A DNA stretch of 64,000 bases from Rallus limicola. Its lineage: Eukaryota > Chordata > Aves > Gruiformes > Rallidae. The stretch spans positions 54,685,762 through 54,749,761 of the forward strand of contig JAKCOZ010000005.1 in assembly GCA_022605955.1 (NCBI GenBank), given 5' to 3'. A program made the position numbers and the translations under genes. Of this stretch, positions 1 through 12,777 are shown piece after piece (the stretch's first letter is position 1; every line of letters starts with the position of its first letter). The notes beneath the pieces are model-generated. The model searched no databases. It was not told the DNA's origin and worked only from the letters and a program-made list of their open reading frames with translations.

Positions 1-349
1 GACTCCACCACTGTGTCTCAGGCTGTGAGCAGCCTGTCCCAGGGCTCCCTCACCCTCACTGTGTGAAAGTTCTTCCACATGTTGGTGTGGAACTTCCTGT
101 GCTCCAACTTGCAGCCATTTCCCCTTGTCCTGTCCCCACAGACACTGACAAGGGGCTGGCCATTTCCCCCTGCATCCCCTGCTTAAGATATTTAGAAACA
201 TTAATGAGGTCCCCTCTTAGTCTTCTCTTCTCTAGGCTGAACAGTCCCAGCTCACTCAGCCTTTCCTCACAGGGGAGATGCTCAGGGCCCTTAATCATCT
301 TCGTAGCCCTCCTCTGGACTCTCTCCACGAGATCCCTGGATCATCAAGT
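1..349 (-). mobile_element. CR1 LINE fragment, ORF2 C-terminal part
   Basis: An antisense CR1 fragment that runs off the left edge. On the minus strand an open frame (328-56) reads [12 protein letters not shown] then [12 protein letters not shown], the conserved C-terminal end of the CR1 ORF2 protein (endonuclease plus reverse transcriptase in intact elements). The 3' untranslated tail with octamer repeats lies outside the window or was lost. It is a dead 5'-truncated copy: only the last ~100 codons remain, so neither enzyme domain is present. CR1 copies mobilise by target-primed reverse transcription and usually arrive truncated. Family assignment is sure; subfamily is not. Confidence 0.9.
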
Positions 350-630
350 CCAAAAGTCCTTATAGTGATGCCACTTAGTTTTAGGTGGCAAAAATGCTAA
401 AAAGTTGACTGTCTCCTACTTTAACCTTAATTTATTGAAGTGAGCTTTCAATTCACCTTGATGCCTTTTTTTTTTAACATCTGAGTGTTCACAGAAGAAA
501 GACCACACAGCCTGAGAGAAGAATTATTAATTTCATTCTTTTCTTAATTATTGCTCCTGTTTCTCTAGAAGCTGGTTCTACTGAGCATCCATCACTACTT
601 AGAGGCATTGGTGTGCCACTGGGAAGTGTC

Positions 631-1246
631 ATAGAATCATAGAATGGCATAGGTTGGAAGGGACCCCAAGGATCATAGAGGCAGGGCCACCAACCTCCAG
701 GCCTGCATCTACACAAGGTTTCCAGGGCCCCATCCAACCTGGGCTTGAACACCCCCAGGGATGGGGCATCCACCCCCTCTCTGGGAAGCCTGTTCCAGCC
801 CCTCACCACTCTCTCTGTAAAGAACTTCCCCCTAATATCTCATCTAACACTTCCCTCCTTTAGCTTCACTCCATCCCCCTTGAGCTGCCACTGTCTACCC
901 TTTAAAAGAGTTGATTCCCCTCCTGTTTCTCTGCCCCTTTCAGGGACTGGAAGGCTGCAGTGAGGTCCCCCTGCAGCCTTCTCTTCTCCAGGCTGAACAA
1001 GCCCAGCTCCCCCAGCCTCTCCTCATAGGGCAGGTGCTCCAGCCCTCTAATCATCTTTGTGGCCTCCTCTGAACCCTCTCCAATAGTTCGACATCTTTCT
1101 TGTATTGCGGGCCGCAGATCTGCACACAGGACTCCAGATGGGGCCTCAAGAGGTCAGAGTAGAGAGGGACAATCCCCTCCCTGTGCCTGCTGGACACCCC
1201 TCTTCTGATGGAGCCCAGGGTACCATATTGTTGACTAAATGGTACT
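631..1246 (-). mobile_element. CR1 LINE copy with 3' end
   Basis: An antisense CR1 copy of about 615 bp. The left end carries the CR1 3' tail as repeated ATAGAATC octamer units followed by GGTTGGAAGGGACCC. Further right, minus-strand reading gives the ORF2 C-terminus in two frames: WNRLPREGVDAPSLGVFK near 800-700 and [20 protein letters not shown] then LLERVQRR near 1170-1060. The frame changes between these blocks show decay. The 5' truncation point is near 1246, beyond which the sequence is unique. Confidence 0.92.
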
Positions 1247-1742
1247 GCTGTGCCTACTTTCCCAGCCCATATCAGATGTGTGCTTTTATCAAGATGATCT
1301 GGGTGGTGAGCAGTGGGGAGTGAAGAGCAGCCAACTGAGGCAGGACAGATCTCAGATGTGAGCAGAGGCCTTTTCACATAGCACCTGGGAATTTTCTAGC
1401 TGACAGATGCCAGGAGACAGCAATTTGTTGGAGGGCTGGTGGAAACGCTTCATCTGAACTGACAAATGAGAAATATTTTTCAGGTCAAAGAAGAAATTCT
1501 GATCAAATGCCATAACCAGCACTAGGGCTGTGCTGCTGGAGTGTGGGGCTCACCACCTGTCACTTGCAGGACAGATGCAGAATCCTGCTTCTGGGGTGGA
1601 GCAACCTGGGTAGGCAGCAGCTCTTCAGGGCAGAACCCAGGGAGCAACACATGAGACTTGAGGTGATGTGTACTGATGTGGTGCTGAAAGCTAACAGCAT
1701 ACCAGGTTGTGTTAGCTAGAGGGTAACCAGCAAACTAGAGGG
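1247..1742. other. Unique non-coding sequence
   Basis: Between two CR1 pieces. I see no exon-like frame, RNA gene or repeat that I can name. Confidence 0.5.
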
Positions 1743-1885
1743 AGGTGATCAATTCCTTCATCTCTGTACTTGAGGCCACATCTGGACTGCTGTCCTGGAC
1801 CCTCTACACCCTGGTTCAAAAGAGATTGGAGATCACTAGACTGGAGAAAATGCATTGAAGGTCACCAAGGTGGTCAGGGGGCTGT
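1743..1885 (+). mobile_element. Degenerate CR1 relic
   Basis: A short decayed sense CR1 piece. The text follows the ORF2 region that normally encodes LYSALVRPHLEYCVQFW: a GTGATCAATTCCTTCATCTC start, then GAGGCCACATCTGGACTGCT and later GAGATCACTAGACTGGAGA, AAGGTCACCAAGGTGGTCAG. Many substitutions separate it from the young copies elsewhere in the window and it has no 3' tail. Boundaries are approximate. Confidence 0.7.
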
Positions 1886-3345
1886 AGTCGTGGTCTCCAG
1901 TTAATTAAAAGATGCATTACATAGAAGATGGAGGCAGACCCTTTTCAGACCCGCACAGCAGAAGGACAAGAAGGTAATATGTGTGTGTTGCAACATGTGT
2001 GGGAATCTACCATGAGAACTGTAAGTGCTGAAACAGGGATCAGCTGGGAAATCTCCATCTTTGGAGAATGACTTAACAGTGATGGGGGGTCTTGGCCTGA
2101 GCAGAAGGTTGGGCAGTCACATGGAGATCCTTGCCAACCACAGTTACTCTTTCATTGTAACTTAAATATTGGTCTTCCAAGTCCTGCATAGTGCTCAGCT
2201 CTGAGGTGATGGTTCATGTAGGGTGAGGTGGTCTCTTTTATGTGGGGGTCAGGTAGAGCCTGCTTTTCTATTCTAGTGGTTGAATGGCCTGTCAAGTAGG
2301 GGGTAGAGACCTTCTCTGGGATGTTGAAGTGAAGGGCGGGGTCTCTGGTTAGGGTCCCTCTCCTTGTTTTGTCATACTAAATGATATAGGTCCTCAGGTT
2401 TCTGGGGGAAAAAACCCTTAACATGAAAACTTTAGTGTCTGTCTTCTGGGCATCTTTTGTGTTCCCAGGATGCCCTGTATGCTCTGCTATCAGCACTGGT
2501 TATGGAGGAGGAACCTGGGTTGTGGGTAGGATGATGAATTGGTAGTCATGGGCACTGATAATCATGGGCCCAGTGTGTGCAGATGGCTTGTGCCTGGAGA
2601 AAACCCTGTAGCTATGAGTCCTTACCTACTGAACCATGTGCTCTGTGCCATGTAGTCATCACCTGGACAGCTTGTAGGGCTCTTGAAAGGGAAGTGAGAG
2701 TGCTCATCATAAAGGTGTGTGCCGCTCTTAGGCTTTCTGCAGGTTAACAGGAATAAACTTGGTGCTCACGCACTGGGAAGACATCTTGCTGTCAAGTGTT
2801 TTGTTGGGGGAAAGTATATTGCACTGGTGGGGATGGACTGTATGTCCCAGCTTGGCAGCCTTTGGCAAGGCTTGACTTCAGCAGAAGCTGTGATCTTCTG
2901 CTCATTCAGCAAATAAGAACCACATCCCAGCTGCTGGAGAGTAAAATTTAAACTGTTTGGTCTAGCCATCTAGATCCAACATTACAGTTTCTGTGTCCTA
3001 TCAAGGTTGCTCCAGTGCTTTTCTGAAAGCAGATGGGAGATGACCTCTGTGGCTAAGTCAAGTAAGTGATACGTCCTCAAAACACTGAAAGAAATGGGCC
3101 TGTTGGTACAGGACAGAGAAGACTGAGGTTGTGTACAGTGCCTCTCTTCAAAACGTTAAAAAGAAGGGAATGACTTGTTGTCCATGTTTGTTCAAGGCAA
3201 GGACAAGAAGCACTTGGGTTGAGACTGCAAGAGAAGATGTTTAGCTGACACTTTGGGCCAGGATGTGTCAGTGCTTGGAGGTGCAGGAGTAGTGGTTTTC
3301 CAGACCAGTCTAGACAAACCTCTGTTTGGTTATGTTGGAGAGTAG
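1886..3345. other. Unique non-coding sequence
   Basis: About 1.5 kb with no recognised repeat, no RNA gene and only short frames (under 70 codons) on either strand. Base composition is mixed and moderately GC. Nothing supports a gene here. Confidence 0.5.
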
Positions 3346-3718
3346 AGAATCATAGAATGCTTCGGGTTGCAATGGATCTCAAAGATCATCTAGTTCCAAA
3401 ACCCTGCCATGGGTAGGGACACCCTCACTAGACCAGGTTGCCCAAAGCCCCATCTAACCTGGTCTTAAACGCCTCCAGGGATGGGGCTTCCACAACCTCT
3501 GGGCAACCTGTTCCAGTGCCTCACCACCCTCATAGTAAAGAAATTCTTCTGAATTCTAACCTAAATCTGCCCGCTGTCAGCTTGAAGCCATTGCCCCTTG
3601 TCCTGTCACTGCACTGCCTGGTGAACAGTCCCTCTCCCACTTTCCTGAAGGCCTCCTTTAAGTATTGGTACTCCTCAATTAGGCCACCCTGGAGCTTTCT
3701 CTTCTCCAGGCTGAAGAT
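3346..3718 (-). mobile_element. CR1 LINE copy with 3' end
   Basis: Antisense CR1 of about 370 bp. It starts at the left with the 3' tail (AGAATCATAGAATG), then the TCAAAGATCATCTAG block, the complement of CATGGCAGGG, and the CACCAACCTCTGGG-like segment, and ends near the TTCTCCAGGCTGAA landmark, the complement of the FSLEKR codons. The GGTTGC rather than GGTTGG at the tail and other changes mark it as older than the copies at 22845 or 48736. Confidence 0.92.
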
Positions 3719-6700
3719 CTTGGACCAAGAGAGGATAAAATAAGACCCAATATTTCTATGTATGTTTTAGTTGTTTTGCATATGCTGGAGCAAAATACAT
3801 TGAGAGTGGTGACTACTATGCTACTACTACACACTTTTGCCCTAAAATCCATGGAGCTGATTCACCTGCTCAAAGGACTCCATGTTTCAGAGATAGAAAG
3901 AAGTTAGAGATGTCCAAGTGCCCTTCATTCCATGGCATGAAGCAGAAGATAGAAGTGGGCAGGCAGTGGGGCCACAACTGCCCCTTCTGTACCATCCCTT
4001 CTCCAGGTTTGCAGCTGTCCAGGTGGAAACAGCATGGCTTCTGCTGTCCTCCAGAAAGCCTGTGCTGGGCACAAGGCCATCTGCTGCAGGACAGCTTGTC
4101 AGCTCCTGAGGCTGCGTGGTTGTGAAAAACATGGAAGGGAGAACAAGCTGTTCACTTCAGGTCTCTGAAGTGGATTTGGGATGTCAGCACAAAAGCCAGC
4201 TCTGTCCTGAAATCTGCCGCATCACAGAAAGCAAAGGTGCCAGAGCTGCTCTCTGCCTGAGAGATGTGCTCATAGTCTGCCCTGGGCAGTGCTTGATCCA
4301 GGTGACCTTTGTAAGGAGAAGGTCCTGTCCCTTTTCCTGCTGACAGACTCCAGTTGAAGCGTTGGCTTGAGCAATTTCAGTTTCCTTTCTGAGGAATTGC
4401 CTTTCTAATAATTCCTTTTCCCCCTACAGCTTTGTTTGCCTCTGTGTCACCTCCCCTCCCTGCCATGTTTTGGGGGAAAGTCAGGAGAAGCTGCTTTTCC
4501 TGTTTCTGTTTCAGTCAGTGCTGGTACTGCAAGGAGCCCAAGAGATGCTGAGAAAACGAGATAGGATATAAAAACTGCACCTTTATATAATATATCTCAC
4601 TTTCCCATTCTGGATGGAGATCACTGGTGTGCCTGATCTGAGGGGGAGAGGTTACCCACATTCTGCTCGGTGATGCTCCCTTCCTTTCCTTTACTCTGTA
4701 TTTTCAGCACATTCTCAATGGGGGTGATGCTGCCTTGTCTTGTGTCACTCAGCACCATTTCACTGCAGTCCTCTCTTGTGTAAATCCCATAAATGGAACG
4801 TGGCAGCAGGAAGCAAACCCAACTGATACTTTGTTTGGAAACTGCTATTTTCTTCCCTTGGCTCCCCCCTCCCCCCCACCATACTTTAAATTCTCAAATA
4901 CTGGCCCTCACGTAGCAGTTGTAAATAAGGTAGTTTGGGGTTTTCTAGGCTGGCTTCTTTGAGGAGCAGCTCTCAGAAGGTAGTGTGTTAATGCTAGAGG
5001 GAATCTCAGCTCTGTTTTGCTGTGCCTGATTTACAGTAGGCTTTGCAAGCTGAGTTCTGCTTGGGTTCGAAAGGTGTGCAGTAAAATTGATGAAGAAAGC
5101 AGCTTTTTGGGGGCAAGTAATGGAAAAATGCATCATACAAATATTAATGCTAGTTTCCTACCTTAACTGTGAAATCAGTGTGGCTGTCCTGTAATTTAAA
5201 GGTAATAAAAATTAAATAGGTTTATAAAGGTGCCTCTGTGTAGTACAGAACTTGTTACAGCTGCAGCAGGCAATGGAGGATCTTTGTAGAGCCTCTTTGG
5301 TCTGTACCTGAATTCACCCTGTGCACAGGTTGTTTGTGAAGGAAAAGGACAATTTCTCTAGGTGGTCAATCCTCCCAGCCCGGCTTTGTATGTCTGGAAG
5401 TGGCCTGATTGGATTCATCAAAGCAGCCAACGGGGAATGCCACAATAACTGCTACCTTGAAAAAGATTCCTCTCAGCCTCCCCTGCTGGTTAGGGCCTGG
5501 TTTGCATTATGGGCCATCAGCATCTACGAGGAACATCCCGTTTTTATGCTATTTTTGATCTTCATATTGATCTCTGTTTAAATCAGTGCTGTGGCAGACA
5601 GGAAAGAAGCGGCTCCTTTAAAAAAAAAGAAATGAAAATTTTATGTTCTTTGACTTGGTGAGTTGTTTAGTGATGGGGGCACAGACTAACAGGCTGGAAA
5701 AAAAAATTGTAGTAGTAGTAGACATGACAAATCAGTTTGTCAGTATGTGGAGTGGCTTTATGGCTCAGAATAGGGAAAGGCAGCTCTCTGAATCGCTGTC
5801 AGGTTGCTGGAATAGAGTACCTACTTACACGGGCAAAACAGCTTATTGTAATGCTTGAATAGACTGTTATTTAAAGGCCTGCGAGTCTTGTTCTATATAC
5901 AGCAACATTGCAAGGGGTAAAAAGACTACATTTATATTGCTATTTTATTAAAATTTATGCTGGCACGGCAGTACTGGCTCTCCAGTGGAAGCTGAGTTGG
6001 CTTTTTCATTCAAAGTCACAGTTCTGCCTGCTCATAACTTAGTAAAAAATTACCTGTGGAGACGAGGTTTCTTGTTCCTGATCTCAGCCCACCAGGGCCT
6101 TTGTTCTTCTAAATGCTTCATAGCCACTCGCTGCTGTTGTGGGCTTTTAAGTGATGGGGCTGGGAGAAGGCGTTTTCCTGGTGAGGCTTTCCCTGCATTT
6201 GAGGGTTTGGTGCTTTATTATTTTACCTAACTAATTCTTTGCTGCTACAGAGACCAGGGACATGGCTTCAACTCTTCCTGTAGAAAAGAGGGGAGCTCTT
6301 CAGCCTCTGTACCAGGTGGGAAGGGGCAGGCAGGCCCAAGGATGTGAAAGCTTTTCCTCCCCTGCACATCAGCGGAGCCTGAGGGCAGCTGAATCCCTGG
6401 CCTGCTGCTCTGTGCCCTGGACCACACTCCATCCTCAGTTAATTAGCTCCCCCTTGTAGATCTAAGGGGGAAAGGCTGAAGTCATCTCCGTTAGCCCTTG
6501 GCCCTGTGGCAGCCACTTGGCCTCTTGCCTTTGTGCTGCTGTCCCCTGCGATGTGCAGGGCTCATAGCGAAATAGGAGTTTGTCCCACACTGCTAGTAAA
6601 AAGCAGAAGTAATAATAATAACCCCCCCATGTAGTTGGAAATAGGAAATATGACCTCCTTTTACTCAAGCACAATGCAGTCCAGACTGGGTCGTGCCTAA

Positions 6701-9117
6701 CATGTATGCCTGCCAGTAATGGTCTGTGCTGTTGTAGCCTCTTTGCTCAGGGGACCAAACGTGTGGAATTTACTGTTGTAAGTGTCTCCCTGAGGAGCTG
6801 TTATGGTGTTTTGGACATACCGTTTTGCTAGCTTGGAGGAAGTTTCTGGGGGTCTGGGTTTGTTCTGGGGGTAGGAAGGCAGGGTTGCTCCCCTTGAGAA
6901 TTAGAATTTATTTCCTTTTTTTTCATTATCTGTCTGGTCAAACTAAGCTGCACACTCATTCACTGAGATGCCATCATTACACACACTGGTGTAGTATCTA
7001 CGTGGCAGCCTTGGCCCAGATGATGGTAGGGCACGGCTCAGTAAGGTGTCCGCAGAGGCAGGAGCCAGCTGTCTTTGCTCTCTTTTGATGTTGGATCCTG
7101 GCAAAGCTCTGCTAGGCTGGCTCTGAAGTGCTACTGAGGTTCTGTCCCAGTGCTACTTTGGAAACCCTGCCATTAAGCATTCACGTTTGGAAAGGCTGTG
7201 GCCTTGGAGGCCTCCTGACTGAGTCCAAAGCAAAGTCATTCCACCAGAGGATCTGGTGAAGAGATGACCCTGATGGGTGCTTCTGTTTCAGCAGAATTTG
7301 CTTTCCTGTCCTATGACTGCCCCATGTGATTTCATTTTCATCTTAATGGATGCAAAAGTCACCTCTGAAGTCCTTGTCCTATATAACACTGCTTGCTAGA
7401 TAGTTGCAGCCTGCCTGCTCAAAGGCTGTGTTGTAGTTCCATGTGTGTAAATCCTCCTTGGCTTTGCATCTTAAAGCCACCTTTACCACTGCTGGCCACA
7501 CGTGCCCAATTTGCTTCCCCAAAGGAAAGTGAGATGTGGGTGAGCAGCCCTCACATCTGAAGCGCTTCAGGAGTCTCAGGAAGGATGTGCTTTGCGTCAG
7601 AGGGGTGGACATGCTGCTGGTCAGTGTGGTGGATGGGAAGCAGGATGCATGTGGGGTAGAAATACCTCACAAGCTCTTGAAAGATAAAGGCAGGAGGAGA
7701 GATGTTCCAGCTCTGCCTTCCTTTGAGAGCTAAAATGTAGCTGTCCTCATTCTTTGACTTGTGACTTTGTCATCCAGGGATATGGTCAAAAAGAGAAACT
7801 AAAATGAGCAACTTGTTCTCCTTTTTTTTTTTTTCCCCCTCTCCCCCACCACAGTTGATAAACAAACCAACAGGATTGTGACCTGAGACTGGAAGATGTC
7901 TGGCTTCTTTCACTTCTTCTGTTCTTGCTGCTTAATGAGCAGAGAGAGGGTCTTTCTCAAGGTGCTTCTACGGCATGGATCGCTTCAGTGGAAGAGGTTG
8001 GCAGGGCTGCGTGGTGCTCACAGCACTCCCTGTGCTCCTGCCTGTATTGCTACAGCATTGTGCTCTGCAGTAATTGTGGGGATTTGATTAAGAATGTGTC
8101 GGAGTGGAAATGTTTGGATCCTCTGTCTTGCCTGAGCTGTTCCTGCAAAGTCTCCCTGAGTCTCCCTCTGCTTTTCGTGGTGCTGTAGAAGCTGTGGGCT
8201 TTGTTCCCTTCCTACCTCTGTTATTTAGGGCTTGGTACAGCAAAGCTCATAAGCCTGTAGTTTATTCTGAGTCTGCAGTGACTTTACTGAGAGCAGAGTT
8301 CGGGTCTTTCCTCCAAATTTTGTTGTGATTATGTCAGTGATAATCAGAGAGTCAGGAGAAGACAGAACCACAGGCACGAGCTTGAGGTTTTTTAATTGCT
8401 CACTTCTCTGCAGCAAAGAAGCCAGTGGGAAGATCCTGTGAAGCGAGGCAAATACAAAGCAGATGCTCCAGCTGGTCTGGTCTGGTTCCAGATGTGTCTT
8501 TTATGAGGACTTTGCACTTTGGATCTTGCTGGCATCTGGCAGGGAGGGGTACCAGTGCTGGTGACTGCACGGAGGGACAGTGTCTCTGCTGGTGACAGGC
8601 CCAAAAATGGCACTGCCACCAAGCAGCTCCTTCTGTTGGTCATCCAGCAGGTTCTGTGCTGCTAATGAAGTACATGGCTTTACCCAAGGCTTGCCTGTTT
8701 TGGTGACTAAGCCATTACCAGTGTGAGGCAGAGAAACACTGAGAAATGTTCTGCGTTGGAAGGGAATATTGTTGCGTGGTTGATTGGAAAGCCAATGCAT
8801 GGCATCAGGTCAAAGGCAGCTGCTTCTGCTGGTTCCCAGTTAGAAGACTGACTTATTTATGGATGGCTGAGGTGAGGAAGCGAAAAATCTTGATTGGCTT
8901 TCCCTCCTAGATGAGTTAACTTGCTACCAAAGCAGTCATTTCTCTTCTGATTAGGTCCTCCTTTATTTTAGGAGTGTGATGATGCCAGTAGTCATTGTGG
9001 CTGTTTTGATGCTGTGGAGATATCATCTATCAAAACCAGCCTCTGCTACTTCAGTGACTCACTGTCCTTCTGGGATGTTCTGAGGATATGCCATGGAGAA
9101 AGCTCTGGTGTCCTAAT
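3719..9117. other. Unique non-coding sequence, candidate regulatory stretches
   Basis: About 5.4 kb without a recognised transposon. The longest frames (under 90 codons) have no family I recognise. A+T-rich blocks with intact-looking motifs occur near 5140-5230 and 5600-5960. The segment 5321-5581 is open in one frame for 86 codons, contains a TTTGCAT octamer-like site, and could be a conserved element rather than an exon. A homopolymer T run followed by C and T blocks lies near 7823-7850. Confidence 0.45.
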
Positions 9118-9235
9118 GTTACAGATGAGGAATTGCACCTTGGATGGATGAAATCATTTGCCCAAGGTTGCCCAGGCAATCTGGGGTAGGGAAGGGATTC
9201 AAACTTGTCTCTTAACAGCTTTTGGATCATTCTTC
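9118..9235 (+). mobile_element. MIR-like ancient SINE
   Basis: A decayed piece that follows the core and 3' half of the MIR family: TTACAGATGAGGAA, then CATTTGCCCAAGGT, then GGGATTCAAACTTGTCTCTT in the right order and roughly the right spacing. MIR is a tRNA-derived SINE active before the amniote radiation, and a low copy number persists in bird genomes. The 5' tRNA-like head is not visible. Assignment is by memory of the consensus, without alignment. Confidence 0.6.
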
Positions 9236-12200
9236 ATTCTGCTGGCAGAGCCTGCTAGGACTGAAACATAAGAACTCATGCAGGAAAAATGACTCTCTCT
9301 TGTACTTTCTGTCCCTGTTTGAGGTGGTGCTGTCATGTAATCGTATGAAATGCTGTGTTTGGGTTACTTGAGGAAGGAGTTTCAGCATAGCTGAAGATTT
9401 CTGGGTGGATTTTCCCCCCAGCAAACGTAGGCAGACCAGGTGTGTTGGTGATCACAGGAGCAGCCACGTGTTTATCCCAGTTCTGGTCTCTATCCTCAGT
9501 CCTCCTGACAGAGCCTCAGCCTGGTGACCCCAGGCTGTTTCAGCATCCTTGCCACCAATGACTTACATCCCTTCGGTTTCTCTGTAGGGGCCAGTGGTGA
9601 CACAGTGACCAGCAGCCTTCCTGTGTTACCACTGGAGCACAAAGGAGGAGAACGTGCTTTAAAGCCAGTACAGCAGTCCTGGACATCATGACCTTGTTTT
9701 GTCCAATATCCCAAGGCATTTCCAGGTGCAAGGTTGAGTTCACCTGTTACCCTGCAAGCAGCTGCTCACCACTATTCATCTTCTGTAGCAGGTTTAAGAG
9801 AGACCCATTGCTCAGTCCATGGGGTTTCCTGTGAGCATTCAGCAAAGCAGTTTAATAGCAGATTGGAGAAGGCAGCATCCAAGGGAAGAGCTCGGACACT
9901 ATATGTCAACTACCTGCCCTGTCTCTATCAGGTATTGTCTGGCTGAAGCTTTATTCTCTGTCCACCTCACCTCTATGGACATGTCTGTGCATTAAAGAGC
10001 TTTCTGGGTGCTCAGGGATTAGTATGGGGCTGCTCCCTCTGCTCCCATAGGCTCTGAAAGATGTCACACCTACCAGAGGGATCAGTGATGGGCTGTGATC
10101 TGCGTGGTTTGTGGCTGTTGTGAGCAAAGCTGTCCTGTGTTGTGTGGATGGAGCATTGAATGTCACCCACGTGGTGTGATCCTTTCACACTGTAGGGGTG
10201 CTGCAAAAGGTTTTGGGGAACATCAGGCTTATTTTTTGGCACCACTGTCTAAAAGTCTTAAGGGGTGCACTGGTTCAGAGGGTTAGTGAATAAAATCTAC
10301 AGGGTTTTTTGAGTCCAGGTGAGACAGCACTGAAGGAACATATAGGAGCTTTCAAATGTGTGAAGGAAAGACAGGAGCACACCAGTCTCCAGGACTGTTG
10401 TGGACAGGGCAAGAAGGAATTTGGCTTAAGATGATGCAAGGGAGTTTGGCTTTTTATCAGGAGAGACTTTCTCAAGACTCAGTAGGGAAAAAAATGTATG
10501 AAGCAGCTGGACTGACTGAGGTGGAGACTGGAGGATCTGCTGCTGGTGACCTGTTTTGGGAACAGGATGGATGGCAGTTTGTCAGCAATGGTGAGTACAG
10601 CAAAACCTGTTATAAGACTGAGGGAAGGATAAAGGACTCCTAAGCTCCCTTCCAGCAATGTCTTCTGTGATCTCCAGCTTTGTTGAGGCAGGTGGATTTT
10701 GGAGCAGAAAAGGGTTATGGAGGAGGATTGTTTCAGGTGACCCAGAAGGTGCTGATGTTCTTCCCACTGCAGGAACCATACTGGCTTACTTTATTTTCTC
10801 TGTGCAGGTTTGAACTCCTTCCTCTTCTTCTGCCCTTCCTCACCACTGCTTCTGCTGTGGGATCCTGTGACAGCCAAGTTGGGCTCAGCAGAACCACCAG
10901 TGCTTGCTGATGCTCATTTTTAGTGAAAATCGCTGTTCCTGCTCTAGGGCCTCTGCTGGATGGTAGAGAAGGTTGGGGAATGTCCTGTTGCATATGTTAC
11001 CAGCCAGAACAGGCTTTGCAGTGCCTTTGTTTCATGATGAAGGCCAAGGTGCTTTGAGTCCAGGTGCTTTTGAATGATCTCGTGGCAAATTTTAAGGGAT
11101 TTGGAGAGGTCCTTCTTGTGACCCAGCTTCTTGTCCATGTGGTGCTTAAAGAGTCCCCAAGGCATAGCATCTAGGCTTAAGGGGACAGTTCTCATCTTCA
11201 ACAGGTTCTTGTGGGGAAAAGCTAAAAATCCCAAGTCTCAGATTCTGCATTTGCAGCCCATAGCACTGAATCCCTGGGAGCCAAACTGCAGAAACTGAGG
11301 CACATGCTCCCACTTTACCTTGCACAGGCTCTGGGTGCACCTGACTCAGTGTTGTGCTGATTGAACTCACTAAACCAGCAGAAAGCAAACACAGGCTGGG
11401 GAAAAGGGCACCACAAATACTCAAGTTTTATTCCTTTCATCTTTCCATATTGGTGATTTTAAACACTGTGAGCTGTGCTGGGGAGAGCTGAGATTGGGTG
11501 GCTGGAGGGAAAAAGGGGATTACTAGAGAAGGAAGAGCAAGCACGGGTAGTGGGCATCAAAAGAGCTTTCCTAACAGGAGTTGTGGTGTGAAATACACCT
11601 TTGACTGCACAGGTCAAGCAAGGTATCTCACAAGCACATTGCACTAGCATCTCAGGCCTCCAGCAGAAGGGAAGTTGCAAAATTGTAATGAAGACAGCTG
11701 GCAGCAGTCTGGGGAGCAGGATTTGCCTTCCCTGCCCTTTGGAGAGCTATTAGGTGAGTGTGGGAGGTGTGATTCATCTTGGAGCTGGTCACACATGGCC
11801 CTGCTGTGAATCCTTTGGGAACAGCAGAGCTCACAGTCGGGCAGGAAGAAGGAACATATCTCTGCACTCAGCTTGGGACAGCGCTGCTGTTATCTCATCC
11901 TCTCTGTGGCTGAAGTTTTATGGAGAAAAACATCATGAAATTCTCGAGTAAAAATCCATCAGGAAACCTCTTGAGTATCTGAGGGAAGGGGCTGGGGGTG
12001 GATTGAGCTTTTTGTCTATGGAAATGTGCAAGAAGCTGTTCTGGGCTCACTTTCCCCTTATTCAAATAAGATAACACTGCCCCATCTCAGCTGAATATTT
12101 TTAGTGCTCGCATGCTTGCACCCTGCCAGGCAGAGGACTTGTGTGGTTAACTAACAAGATAAAGCTGCCAGCCTCAGTGTTCAGCAAATGACCTCAGTTC

Positions 12201-12559
12201 TTAATCTTCTTCACAGAAAATAACAGGCTACGGTATGAGCCGTTGCAGAGAAAATGCATCTGAGAAAACTGCACGGTGTTTTCAATAAATCCTGGCTTCA
12301 TGTGGATGACAAATGTCAGGATTTCTTTCCTTGCTGCGTTCTAACACGATTTCTTGGAAACAGCTGAGATGGTTGTGTCGGTGTGGTTCCCTCTGCTCTC
12401 TTGGGGAGAGCTGAAGAACCCGTCGCCCTGCTTGAAGTAAGCTGGAGGCAGATCTTGGGGTCACTTGATCTTCTTATTGGAATCAGAAATAATGATTAGC
12501 ATTAGGGTCCTATAAATTCAATCAGTAATTAGTTGGTGTTGAAAGTCAGAGAACTTCCA
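9236..12559. other. Unique non-coding sequence
   Basis: About 3.3 kb without recognised transposons. Several 60-95 codon frames overlap on both strands, typical of moderately GC intergenic or intronic DNA, and none shows a known domain. The right part (about 12080-12300) becomes A+T-rich, with short motifs such as GTTAACTAACAAGATAA that look like a candidate conserved element. Confidence 0.45.
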
Positions 12560-12777
12560 AGATGCAGCAGAACTTTTACCCAGTGAGGGTGAAGGAGCCC
12601 TGGGACAGGCTGCCCAGGGGGGTGTGGAGTCTCCTTCTCTGGAGATATGCTAGACCCTTCTGGAGGCCTCCCTGTGCAACCTGTTCTAGGGACCCTGCTT
12701 TGGCAGGGGGGTTGGACTCTATGATCTCTGGAGGTCCCTTCCAACCCCTGCAGTTCTCTGAATCTGTGATTCTGTGA
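12560..12777 (+). mobile_element. CR1 LINE 3' end
   Basis: A sense CR1 3' fragment of about 220 bp. It encodes NFYPVRVKEPWDRLPRG, the usual ORF2 C-terminus (normally ...FFT.RV.E.W.RLPRE), followed by GGCAGGGGGGTTGGACT, the GGTCCCTTCCAACCCC block and a GATTCTGTG end. The element is heavily 5'-truncated. It belongs to the same type as the copies at 36989, 44450 and 62790, whose 3' ends share GTTGGACTAGATGATC-like and TCCCTTCCAACCCC-like text. Confidence 0.93.
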
